Below, one piece after another: positions 25,427 to 33,699 of a stretch of DNA of 64,000 bases. The position numbers were made by a program, and so were the translations under genes. Every line of letters begins with the position of its first letter. Position 1 is the stretch's first letter. The DNA lies in NCBI RefSeq assembly GCF_011044255.1, contig NZ_CP049107.1:1-64000 (forward strand), given 5' to 3'. Source of the DNA: Rhizorhabdus phycosphaerae (GTDB lineage: Bacteria; Pseudomonadota; Alphaproteobacteria; Sphingomonadales; Sphingomonadaceae). The notes beneath the pieces are model-generated. The model did not search any database and was not told the origin of the DNA. It worked only from the letters and a program-made list of their open reading frames with translations.

Positions 25427-25770
25427 CGGTCGTCGTCAGCCTCGGTCTGGCGTCGATCTGCTTTCTTGGCCAATGCCATCCCGCGCTGGTCGGCGCGGCT
25501 ACGCCGGCGGGCCATTACCGGCTTCGACAGCGGATTGTCGTGTCGCCGGGCTATGGTGGAGATGTGCTGAGCTTCGAAGAGGGCGACTCCACCATCTTCG
25601 CGATCCATCGGATATGGCTGGGGAGCCCTCGGGAGCAGCGGCCCGAGAGGCTCGCTTCGCCCCAGGCAGCGCGGCGGCGGGACGTCACGGACGGCTGTAT
25701 AAATGTCGCTGCAGACGTCTATGATAAGCTCGTCGATTGCTGCGCCGATGCGCAACTGGTCATCGAGTGA
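25423..25770 (+). CDS. Small exported protein with an L,D-transpeptidase-like TDGCIN motif
   Basis: A 115-residue protein with an N-terminal hydrophobic segment (about 1-26) and a compact body. IHRIW and, about 28 residues later, TDGCINVAADVYDKL match the spacing and shape of the YkuD catalytic region, [S/T]HGC[I/V][R/N], but Asp replaces the usual His. The start is TTG inside the previous stop (TTGA). The domain is shorter than normal YkuD enzymes, so it could be a divergent or inactive L,D-transpeptidase. The assignment is an inference from one motif. Confidence 0.5.
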   Translation: MTVVVSLGLASICFLGQCHPALVGAATPAGHYRLRQRIVVSPGYGGDVLSFEEGDSTIFAIHRIWLGSPREQRPERLASPQAARRRDVTDGCINVAADVYDKLVDCCADAQLVIE

Positions 25771-25845
25771 GGAAGCGCCGGAAAGCGCCTGCTCAAGCCA
25801 GCCTGATAACTGGCCGTTCAATATGAGCCGATCGCGGGCGACCTC

Positions 25846-26844
25846 TCAGTTATATGTCGTCGTGACGGTAAGGGTGCCCGAGTATTGGCCCCGTGCCGTG
25901 GTCGACAGCACGCTGATCGTGCCGCCGACGCCAAGCGTCAGCGTGCCGCTAGCCGGCATGGTCTGATTGCCCGTGGCCGTTTTGGAAGTGGTGACGCTCA
26001 GCGTGCTGGCACCGTTAGACATGATGATGTTGCCTGTCGGCGAATAGCTGATCGCGAAGGTTGTGCTGGGTTCGCCGGTGATCGTGAACTGCGCGCGGCT
26101 GGGTGACGGGCTGGGCAGGGCGATCAGATTGGCATTGCCCGTCTGGGTGCGAATGCCGGTGCTGTTGTTGATCACCACCGACGCCGAAGCCCCCGATGGC
26201 TGCCGGACCAGCGTGCCGAAGTTGAGATCGGAGTTCTTCACCATCTGCAGCGGGCGACGGATGGTGATGGTCGCGGCTACCGTGGACCCGGTGGTGGGGA
26301 TCGTCGGATCCTTGGCCACATAGACATAATAGGTGCTGGTCTGTGCCCCGGTCGCACCGCCCGTATCGTCTCCCGCAACGGGGAGTTTCGTGTCGAGGAA
26401 AAAGGTGAGATTGCCGGTGCCGGTCCAGCCCGTCATCGTGAAATCGAGCAGAGAGCCTGTGGTCGTTCCGGAGATCGTCCCGGTACCACCGGTCGCGATG
26501 AATTCCTGGAATGTCCCTGCTCGACCCGTGCTGCTCAGGGCGCCGACGCGGATCCTGGCCCGGTTCCCCGCCACCGTGCATGTATTGGGCGACCCGCTTC
26601 CGGCGCAGCGTATGGTGACGGTCGCCCGGCGGACGGTGCCCTTGATCCGGGCGCCTCCGCCGGACTGCACGGTTACGGTGGTATTGTTCTGGGCGAAGAC
26701 GGTATTGCCAGAGACGGCGGCAGCGACCTCGCCATAGGCCGTGATCGGGCTGACGCCGTTGACGGTGTAGGTCTGCGACAGCCCCGGCTGGGCTGTGGCG
26801 GCAAGAATGGCAGGCGGGGCCAGCCGGAGAAAGACGCGGATCAT
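25846..26844 (-). CDS. DUF4402 protein with N-terminal extension, candidate pilus tip adhesin
   Basis: A 332-residue exported protein. A signal peptide (about 1-23) and a Thr/Gly-rich beta domain (about 25-195, with a Cys pair CAGSGSPNTC) precede a DUF4402 pilin-like domain (about 200-332; LNFGTLVRQPSGASASV). The last 14 residues, GQYSGTLTVTTTYN, have the alternating pattern of a donor-strand/chaperone-recognition strand shared with the other two subunits. The extra N-terminal domain and last position in the operon fit a tip adhesin, by analogy with two-domain adhesins. It overlaps the usher stop as ATGA. Confidence 0.75.
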   Translation of the reverse strand: MIRVFLRLAPPAILAATAQPGLSQTYTVNGVSPITAYGEVAAAVSGNTVFAQNNTTVTVQSGGGARIKGTVRRATVTIRCAGSGSPNTCTVAGNRARIRVGALSSTGRAGTFQEFIATGGTGTISGTTTGSLLDFTMTGWTGTGNLTFFLDTKLPVAGDDTGGATGAQTSTYYVYVAKDPTIPTTGSTVAATITIRRPLQMVKNSDLNFGTLVRQPSGASASVVINNSTGIRTQTGNANLIALPSPSPSRAQFTITGEPSTTFAISYSPTGNIIMSNGASTLSVTTSKTATGNQTMPASGTLTLGVGGTISVLSTTARGQYSGTLTVTTTYN

Positions 26845-29552
26845 TCGAACACCACCATCGCCTGCACATCCGGCGCGGGGCCGCCCTGGGCGCCGATCGT
26901 GAAGCTGACCGGCTCGGCCAGCCGCATGTTCAGGCGGCGCGCCTGGTCTTCCTCGATCTCGAGCCGGTAGCTGCCCGGGCGGAGTGCGTCGAACAGCGCA
27001 CTGCCGTCGAACTCGGTCCTGGCCTCATAGGCCTCCCCATTCTCGTTCACCGCACGCAAATTCACAGCCGAAAGCCCCACCTTCCGATCCCCGCGCCGGA
27101 CGGTGATGGTGATCATCACCTCGCCCTTCGCCTGGATGGGATAGGCTATTACAGCAACCGTGCCCGCGCGAGGTGTGAATTCCAACACTGGCGGCGGCCC
27201 TGCGACATTGTCGAGCTGGACATTGTCGAGGCTGGTGCGGACCTGAGCCACGGTGCCGTAGCCGAGGCCCGTGACCAGCGCGCGTCCCTTGTCGTCGGTG
27301 ACGATCTCTTCGCCGCCCGATCCCGCCATGACCACGCCGGGAACCGGCTCCTCGCTGCGGTCGAAGCGGCCATTGCCATTGTCGTCCAGAAAAGCCTGTA
27401 TCGCCGCGCTGCCTCCCGAAGCCGCGCCCGGCCGGCGCGGCAGATATCCGCCGCCGAGCGGATCGTGGACGAGGCTGAACGCGAGCTGGAGGCCGAGACG
27501 CCAGTCGTTCCGGGGGCGGCTATATTGGGCATCGAGCGACAGATCGGCAAAGGAGAGGCGCCGGATTGCGGACAGCTGGACGGTGCTCTCCTTGCTGTCC
27601 TGAAAGCTCTGACCCAGCCCGATGCGCACCGCAGTGCTCTCGCCGACGTCGCGATCGGCGATCAGCGAGAGCGCACCGAGGCGAAGGTCGGGCAGCAGCT
27701 GATAATCGACCGCCGCGCGCAGCTGCCACTGGAACAAGGCAAAGGACGACAGGCTGATCAGCCCAGACAGCCTGTTGCTGGCACCACCCAGGATCGGATC
27801 GGTGCGCTCGAAATCGAAGCCGGTGGACACATACAGGCCCCCGACCGGCGCCGAGGCCCGCAAGAGTCCCGCCCAGTTCCGGTCGCCATTGGCATATTGA
27901 TCGCGGGTCATGCGGAAGGAAAAGGGAATGGCGAAACCTTTCGACGGGCGCAGCTGCCAATCCAGATTGAGTTCGCTCGACCGGCGCAGTGCACGCCCGT
28001 CTCCGCCGCGCGGGATCGTCTCGTCGACGAAGCCCCCGCCATATTCGGAATGGCGGACGATCGTCGATACGCGCATCCATTCGCCCGCGAGGGCGAGGGC
28101 GAGGGCCGTTCCACCTCGCTCGTCGACGGCGCCGTCGAGCTGCGTCGCGACCCCCGCGACCGAGGTGCGGATCCCTGCGGTGCCGAGCAGTCTCTCGCCG
28201 CCGCCGCTCGGCGAATAGCTGGCGAGCCCGCCGGCGAGCGTGACATTCTCCGTCAGGCCATAGGCCATGCTGGCCGTCACGCGCATGTCGCCGACGCCCG
28301 GGCCGGCGACCACGTTGGAGTCGCGTGACGGGAAGCTGATAACCGTACGCTCCTGCTGCGCGACGCCGAGGTCGGCGACGAACTGGCCCGGCTCGAGCTG
28401 TCCACCCCCGACATTGACCACGCGGACATCCTCGGTCCGCTCTCCGCGCGGGCCATAGGCGACGATGCGGATGATGTTGACGCCGCGCTGGAGCGGCACG
28501 TCGCGAAACTCGTAGCGGCCCTGGACCGGGGTCGATTGACCGCTGCGCAGCACGTCGTTGACGTAGAGCTCGACATCATAGCCGAGCGGAAGCTCGCCGC
28601 GCAGATCGACCCGGCCGAAGATGCTCGTCTGGGTGAGGGGGGCGGTGCTCAGCGAAATGCCGCGTCCGGCGAGGCTGCGCGCGCCGAGTGGCAGAGCCGG
28701 CGTGAAGATATCGCCGGCCGAGGCCCGGGTGAAGCCGAGCGGGCCGAGTGCCTCCCCGTCCGCATCGCGTCGCTCGAGCAGCATGCGCGCGGTCACCGGG
28801 CGGCCTTTCTGGTCCGAACCGATATAGCCTTGAAAGTTGCTGTACAGCAGGTCGCCGCCGGCGCGGACGTCATAGCGATAAGGGTAGGGGGGCGGACGCT
28901 CCTGCGCGCCGGCCTCCACCAGCACGTCGAAGCTGGGCATCGTCACGAGCGCGGGGTCGGACTTGACCCGATAGACATCGTTCGGGGCGCTGCCGCCGCC
29001 CTGCAGACCGCGCAGGCGGGAAAGGCGATCGAGGCGTGACTGGATCGGCAAAGGTTCGCGCGCGACCAGTTCCAGCCGCAGCGCTGCGGGATCCAGCCTG
29101 GCGCGAATAGGAAGCAGCTTCTCCAGCAGCGACGTCCGCACATAGATGTCGTTGGCGCCGACGATCATATCGCCCGCCAGCAGAAGCTGCAGATTGCCGT
29201 CGACCCGGACGATCCCGGTTGGCAGATCCGCCACGACCGAGCGACGCGCCTCGCCGATGGTTCCGACGATACGCTTCTCTCCCAGCTGCACGTTGAGATC
29301 GGCATCGAGGAGGCGGGACAATTCACCGACGGGTATGAGCAGGCCGATCGGGGAGGCGTAGACCGGCAGCGAGTCGGTGATGTTCAGCCGGTCGAGCACC
29401 ACCTCGACGAGCAGCAGGTCATTCTCGTCGAGTGGGTCACCCGTCGGCTCGATATAGTCGACCATCGCCGTCCTCTCCGCGCCCGCCGGTGCGGGAACGA
29501 GAAACGACAGAGCCATCAATGACAGGAACGCCGTGGTCGGCGGTCGCCTCAC
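26841..29552 (-). CDS. Outer-membrane usher of a DUF4402 chaperone-usher system
   Basis: A 903-residue usher that would form the outer-membrane pore for subunit secretion and assembly. A signal peptide (about 1-25) is followed by an unusual N-terminal region (about 28-165) rich in LLPVGELSRLL- and IYVRTSLLEKLLP-like repeats rather than the FimD/PapC-type N-domain. A beta-barrel region follows, with a plug-like segment near residues 325-375 (YVNDVLRSGQS). The C-terminal part holds an Asp-rich loop DDNGNGRFDRSEE (about 720-734), then beta-sandwich domains. GTG start, overlapping the chaperone stop (GTGA). Usher identity is fairly sure; the subclass is not. Confidence 0.85.
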   Translation of the reverse strand: MRRPPTTAFLSLMALSFLVPAPAGAERTAMVDYIEPTGDPLDENDLLLVEVVLDRLNITDSLPVYASPIGLLIPVGELSRLLDADLNVQLGEKRIVGTIGEARRSVVADLPTGIVRVDGNLQLLLAGDMIVGANDIYVRTSLLEKLLPIRARLDPAALRLELVAREPLPIQSRLDRLSRLRGLQGGGSAPNDVYRVKSDPALVTMPSFDVLVEAGAQERPPPYPYRYDVRAGGDLLYSNFQGYIGSDQKGRPVTARMLLERRDADGEALGPLGFTRASAGDIFTPALPLGARSLAGRGISLSTAPLTQTSIFGRVDLRGELPLGYDVELYVNDVLRSGQSTPVQGRYEFRDVPLQRGVNIIRIVAYGPRGERTEDVRVVNVGGGQLEPGQFVADLGVAQQERTVISFPSRDSNVVAGPGVGDMRVTASMAYGLTENVTLAGGLASYSPSGGGERLLGTAGIRTSVAGVATQLDGAVDERGGTALALALAGEWMRVSTIVRHSEYGGGFVDETIPRGGDGRALRRSSELNLDWQLRPSKGFAIPFSFRMTRDQYANGDRNWAGLLRASAPVGGLYVSTGFDFERTDPILGGASNRLSGLISLSSFALFQWQLRAAVDYQLLPDLRLGALSLIADRDVGESTAVRIGLGQSFQDSKESTVQLSAIRRLSFADLSLDAQYSRPRNDWRLGLQLAFSLVHDPLGGGYLPRRPGAASGGSAAIQAFLDDNGNGRFDRSEEPVPGVVMAGSGGEEIVTDDKGRALVTGLGYGTVAQVRTSLDNVQLDNVAGPPPVLEFTPRAGTVAVIAYPIQAKGEVMITITVRRGDRKVGLSAVNLRAVNENGEAYEARTEFDGSALFDALRPGSYRLEIEEDQARRLNMRLAEPVSFTIGAQGGPAPDVQAMVVFE

Positions 29553-30487
29553 GGAGCGGCGACGGAAGCCTTGCTGAGGATCTTACCCGGCGACGTGTCG
29601 TCGTCGCGAAACTGAATGTCGATCAGCTCGCCGGGCGCTGGAATGCGCGTCAGCGGGATCCTGACATATCGTCGCTCGATTTCCGGATAAACGCCGATCC
29701 CGCGCACGGCGCCGATCGGTTCCTCCCCCTGCTTCCTGCTCCCCCTTATCTCGAGATCGCCATATAGCGAGTTGGCCCCCTGCCTCACGAGATCCAGTTT
29801 CAGTACAGCCGTGCGGACGGCCGGCGCCTGTCCGTCCGGCGAGATGTCCTCGAACCCTATCACCGCCTTCTCGATGCCGGCGCGCACGTCGATCGGACCA
29901 ACGCGCACGATCACCGGGATCGACAGCGCGAGCACCGAATTGATCCGGAAGGAAAGCTGACCTTCCTTGCGCCCGGCGGCTTCCTCGGCGGTCAGACCGC
30001 TGTCGGCGGGCGGGATGCCCGTCACCGTCAGATGCGTGCGATATTCGCCGGGCGGGACTTCGCCGGTCGAGGCGGCCCGGATGCGGATGGTCTGGCCGGT
30101 GCCCTGCGCGACCCTGATGCGGCGCGGCGTGGCGATCAGATAGGCCTTCGCCGACTTCAGCCGCTCGAGCTCGGGCTTGCCGGCGGCGTCGGTGGCCGGG
30201 ACGATCTGTCCGTCGGGAAGCATCACGCGATCGACGAGTTCAACGTCGAACGATCCCGTGCCGCTGCTGCTGGCTACCGAGATCGTGGCGGATTTGCCCA
30301 GCCGGTCGAACGTCACGCGTTTCGGGTTGAGATTGACGCTCGCCACGCCCCCCGAAATCTCGGGTGCGGCGCCCTGCGCCCAGCACTGCGCGGGCGGCAT
30401 CAGAAGGGCTGACATCAGCAGGACTGCAAATTGGTGCGGCGCCTTCGTCCGTCGCCTTGCCTGCATCCTGTCCAACTGCATCCCCAC
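29549..30487 (-). CDS. Periplasmic pilus chaperone (PapD-like)
   Basis: A 312-residue exported protein, long for the family (usually about 230-250). After the signal peptide, VASVNLNPKRVTFDRLGKSATISV and YLIATPRRIRVAQGTGQTIRI form the Ig-like first domain with Arg/Lys-rich strands typical of PapD/FimC fold chaperones. The second domain spans about 190-312. It would hold DUF4402 subunits until the usher takes them. Possible starts are GTG 30487 and ATG 30481. It is coupled to the usher by a GTGA overlap. Confidence 0.78.
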   Translation of the reverse strand: MGMQLDRMQARRRTKAPHQFAVLLMSALLMPPAQCWAQGAAPEISGGVASVNLNPKRVTFDRLGKSATISVASSSGTGSFDVELVDRVMLPDGQIVPATDAAGKPELERLKSAKAYLIATPRRIRVAQGTGQTIRIRAASTGEVPPGEYRTHLTVTGIPPADSGLTAEEAAGRKEGQLSFRINSVLALSIPVIVRVGPIDVRAGIEKAVIGFEDISPDGQAPAVRTAVLKLDLVRQGANSLYGDLEIRGSRKQGEEPIGAVRGIGVYPEIERRYVRIPLTRIPAPGELIDIQFRDDDTSPGKILSKASVAAP

Positions 30488-30519
30488 TGCCCAAAGCCCA
30501 ACCCTGAGGTTGGTTTATA

Positions 30520-31104
30520 CTAGTTATATTGGACCGCAACCACCAAGACGCCCGCGTAGTTGCCGGCTTCCGCAGAGGCATTTGGCTGCAGCGCGCCGCC
30601 GACGTCGAAGGCCAGCGCGCCGCTGTCCCTGCCGAAGGCGACGAGCCGCGTGCCGCCGCCGCCCGCTATGCTCGTGGTCGTGCTGAACTCGACCTCGCCC
30701 TGGCCGTTGAGGCGCAGCAGCGACACGGTCTGAGGCACGATGATCGACACGACCTGGTCGGGATCGCCGGTCAAGGTGAAGCTCGCCTGGCTGGACAGCC
30801 CCGGACGGATGCTCTGCGCCACCTGCTCGGCCGCTTCCGTTCCCACGCTGATCCGCGGTGGGGCGGTGAAGCCCGCGGGCAGGGGCAGCGTGGTCGATCC
30901 CGCACTGGCACCGATAGTGCTGATCAGCGGCAAGGTGACGGCGCCGATGACCACCGCCTGTTCGGCCGTAACATTGGCCGGCTGGACGATCGTAACGGCG
31001 GCCTCGGCCGATGCGCCCGACTGGCCTTGCGCCGACAGCGGCGCATCGTACGCCGCGAGCAGGAGCGCCAAGGCCAGATAGTTCGTGCCCGACCCCCTCA
31101 TCAT
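30520..31104 (-). CDS. DUF4402 pilin-like subunit (minor)
   Basis: A 194-residue exported protein with a signal peptide (about 1-25), the DUF4402 body (VTIVQPANVTAEQ near residue 37; FTLTGDPDQVVSI near 110) and the C-terminal strand GNYAGVLVVAVQYN. It lies between the chaperone gene (33 bases before it) and the major subunit gene, so it is likely a minor or adaptor pilin. No Cys is visible in the mature region. The subunit assignment is from family and context. Confidence 0.75.
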   Translation of the reverse strand: MMRGSGTNYLALALLLAAYDAPLSAQGQSGASAEAAVTIVQPANVTAEQAVVIGAVTLPLISTIGASAGSTTLPLPAGFTAPPRISVGTEAAEQVAQSIRPGLSSQASFTLTGDPDQVVSIIVPQTVSLLRLNGQGEVEFSTTTSIAGGGGTRLVAFGRDSGALAFDVGGALQPNASAEAGNYAGVLVVAVQYN

Positions 31105-31166
31105 CGCCTCCCGACGCCCCGTCCGTGCGCCGTCACGGACATGCCTGTGCGGCCGTGGGCGCGGTG

Positions 31167-31700
31167 TCAGTTATAGGCGACGGTGGTCGAGAAGGTACCG
31201 CTGTAATTCCCGCTGACGGTGGTGCTGCTGATGCTGAAGCTGCCGCCGACATAGAGCGTGCCGTCGCCGGAGAAGCCGCCGGTGGTGCCGAGCGTACCCG
31301 AGAGCGTGTCGGTGGTCGCTTCCGGTGTCAGCGTGACGGTGATGTTGTTCGTGCCATCGGTCATGACGACCGAGGCAGGCACGGTGATCGCGACAGTCTG
31401 TGCGCCTTCACCGGTCACGGTGTAGGATGCGCGGGTGCGGGTGCCGCCAGCAACCAGCACGGCGGTGCCGCTGTCGACGGTGGGCGTGTCCGAAGAGGTC
31501 GCAATCGTGATCGTGCTGCTGCCCGAAGCTGGGCGCACGACCGTGCCGAAGGCGAGGTTGTTGACCTTGGTGAGGGCGATCGGCTGGATGATGCGAACCG
31601 AGCTGGTGGTCGATTCCGAATCACTCGCCTGGGCAAAAGCGGCTCCGGATGCCGATGCGCTCAGCACCACCGCGCTTACCAGCTTTACAATGGTCTTCAT
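31167..31700 (-). CDS. DUF4402 pilin-like subunit (probable major pilin)
   Basis: A 177-residue exported protein: signal peptide (about 1-23, ending AFA), DUF4402 body with VRIIQPIALTKVNNLAFGTVV and a Thr/Ser/Gly-rich beta-sheet composition, and C-terminal strand GNYSGTFSTTVAYN. It is promoter-proximal in the operon and has the strongest ribosome site (GGGGG five bases before ATG), both expected of a major structural subunit. It has no Cys, unlike type 1 pilins. Confidence 0.78.
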   Translation of the reverse strand: MKTIVKLVSAVVLSASASGAAFAQASDSESTTSSVRIIQPIALTKVNNLAFGTVVRPASGSSTITIATSSDTPTVDSGTAVLVAGGTRTRASYTVTGEGAQTVAITVPASVVMTDGTNNITVTLTPEATTDTLSGTLGTTGGFSGDGTLYVGGSFSISSTTVSGNYSGTFSTTVAYN

Positions 31701-31742
31701 AATTACCCCCGAAAAAATCGATGCAACTACAACCCCTTGGAA

Positions 31743-31768
31743 GACGGGGCCGGGGCCCCCGCCCCGTC
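31743..31768 (-). promoter_or_regulatory. GC-rich hairpin in pilin leader / behind the peptidase gene
   Basis: A perfect 8-bp stem GACGGGGC/GCCCCGTC surrounds a GGGGCCCC core. It lies 43 bases upstream of the pilin start and 218 bases past the M28 peptidase stop, on the same strand. No T-run follows. It could be a leader structure stabilising or regulating pilin mRNA, or a peptidase terminator. Confidence 0.4.
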
Positions 31769-31839
31769 ACCATTCCCGTCCCGTCGGATAATTACCGACT
31801 TGACGAGGCATCCGGCCAATAGCCTTCTGCCCCGTTAAC

Positions 31840-31864
31840 CAGGGTTATCGATACACTAACCCTG
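31840..31864. promoter_or_regulatory. Inverted repeat upstream of the pilus operon
   Basis: CAGGGTTA and TAACCCTG form a perfect 8-bp dyad with a 9-base spacer, about 140 bases before the pilin start. GTTAACC (31834-31840) adds a third, overlapping copy of the TAACC core. This fits an operator for a dimeric regulator of the pilus operon; the regulator is unknown. Confidence 0.4.
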
Positions 31865-31985
31865 TTTATTTCGGAACGGGATTCTAACGATGGTTCGGTG
31901 TTGCAATGCGATGAAATGATTTGGGGGGCACGCTACGTGTCCAGTGCGGGCATTCCCCTTGCCCCCTGGATGCGCTCGTTGGCTT

Positions 31986-33647
31986 TCACTGTCGTGAAGC
32001 TGAGCTTTCGTCGCGTTTCGCGCGAAACTCAGAATCCTTGCTCCATTCCGGCCAGGCGCGGCTGTCGGCCAGTGTCCGTCCGGTGGCGTAGAGCAGAGTG
32101 AGGTCGGGTGCGACGTTCGACAGGTCCCAGTCGTCGCTCCATTCGTCGGCCGGCTGATGATAGCGGTCCTTCACATAGGCCTCCGCCAGCGCATTGCCGC
32201 GGGCGATGCCGCCATTGAGCAGATCGATCCCGGGCTCGAACGAGACGGCCGGAATCCCCGCTTTTGCCATCGGGAAATGGTCGGACCGGAAAAAGGCCCC
32301 GGTCTGCGTGTTGGGGTCCGGCACGAAGGTTCGGCCGAGGGCCTTGCCTTGAGCGATCAGCATGTCGAGCAGCCCCAGTCTGGCGACACCCGAAATCGAG
32401 AAGTCGCGGGCCTGCCCGCCGCCGACGATGCTGTCCATGTTGATCACGCCGGCGGTCGTCGCCGCAGGATAGACCGGATTGGCCGCATAATAGGTCGAGC
32501 CGAGCAGCCCTTTTTCCTCGGCGGTCACCGCCAGAAAAACGATCGAGCGATCGGTGCGCGGGGCCTTGGCGAAGGTGCGCGCCAGTTCGAGCAGCGCGGC
32601 GATCCCGGTCGCATTGTCGCGCGCGCCGTTATAGATGCGGTCGCCGCGCGCGTCGGGCTGCCCCACGCCGAGATGGTCCCAATGGCCCGAATAGATCACC
32701 GTCTCGTCGGGATGGCGCTTGCCGGGCAGACGTCCGAGGACGTTGTAGCTGATGATCTTCTCCGGCTTCACGGCATAGTCGGCGTCGAGCGTCGCCTTCA
32801 GCGCAACCGGCTTGAAGTCCTTGCACCGCGCGGCCGCCTTCATTGCCTCGAAATCGAGCCCCGAGGCCTTGAACAGATCCGCCGCGACGTCGCGCTGGAT
32901 CCACCCCTCCATCGGGCTGTGTGCCGAGGCCGGATCCTGGCGAACGATGTCGAACATCGTGTTGGTGTTGGAGTTCTTGACCGTGGCCCAGCCATAGGAG
33001 GCGGGAGCCGTCTCGTGGATGACGAGCACGCCGGCCGCGCCCTGCCGCGCGCCTTCCTCATATTTATAGGTCCAGCGGCCATAATAGGTCATGGTCTTGC
33101 CGCCGAAATCGTCTTCGCCGCCCTCGAAGTCGGGGTCGTTGACGAGGACGACCATGATCTTGCCCTTGAGGTCGGCGCCCTTGAAATCGTCCCAGCCGCG
33201 TTCGGGCGCTTTTACGCCATAGCCGACGAAGACGAGCGGCGCGCCCGCCAGCCGGACCTCGGTCTGCCCGGTCATCGCGGCGCGGATGGCGATTTCCTCG
33301 CCCTGCGTGAGGGGGCGCGGCGCGGCATCACCGATGCGCAGGCTCAGCTTCGGCGATCCGACAATGTCGGATTTGAGCAGCGGCACGTCCTGCGTCCAGC
33401 CGCCGCCGGTGCCGCCCGGTTCCAGCCCGGCGGCTTTCATCCGGGCGATGATATAATCGATCGTCTTCTTCTCGCCCGCCGTGGCGGGTGCGCGGCCCTC
33501 GAAACTGTCGTCGGCCAGCGTCTTCACGTCCTGCGCATAGCGTTGCAGGTCGAAGCTGGGAGCGGGCTGGGCTGCAATCGAAAGGGCCGGCACGAGCGAG
33601 ATCGAGCAGGCGAGGGCGGTGAGCATCTTGCGCATGGGCAGGGGCAT
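31986..33647 (-). CDS. Secreted M28-family metallopeptidase with PA-type insert
   Basis: A 553-residue exported aminopeptidase-like enzyme. A signal peptide is followed by an N-terminal segment, a PA/protease-associated-type domain (about 110-260) and the M28 catalytic domain. The di-zinc ligands and catalytic residues are visible: GHWDHLG (His, Asp), GARDNATG (bridging Asp), AEEKG (catalytic Glu and ligand Glu), NMDSIVG (Asp) and RSDHFPMAKAG (His). The start is the ATG at 33647 or the ATG four codons later; neither has a textbook ribosome site. Peptide substrate unknown. Confidence 0.88.
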   Translation of the reverse strand: MPLPMRKMLTALACSISLVPALSIAAQPAPSFDLQRYAQDVKTLADDSFEGRAPATAGEKKTIDYIIARMKAAGLEPGGTGGGWTQDVPLLKSDIVGSPKLSLRIGDAAPRPLTQGEEIAIRAAMTGQTEVRLAGAPLVFVGYGVKAPERGWDDFKGADLKGKIMVVLVNDPDFEGGEDDFGGKTMTYYGRWTYKYEEGARQGAAGVLVIHETAPASYGWATVKNSNTNTMFDIVRQDPASAHSPMEGWIQRDVAADLFKASGLDFEAMKAAARCKDFKPVALKATLDADYAVKPEKIISYNVLGRLPGKRHPDETVIYSGHWDHLGVGQPDARGDRIYNGARDNATGIAALLELARTFAKAPRTDRSIVFLAVTAEEKGLLGSTYYAANPVYPAATTAGVINMDSIVGGGQARDFSISGVARLGLLDMLIAQGKALGRTFVPDPNTQTGAFFRSDHFPMAKAGIPAVSFEPGIDLLNGGIARGNALAEAYVKDRYHQPADEWSDDWDLSNVAPDLTLLYATGRTLADSRAWPEWSKDSEFRAKRDESSASRQ

Positions 33648-33699
33648 CCTGTCTGGGGAGATTATTTGTCTATACATTAAGCGGGGAAGAGTTCCGCCC

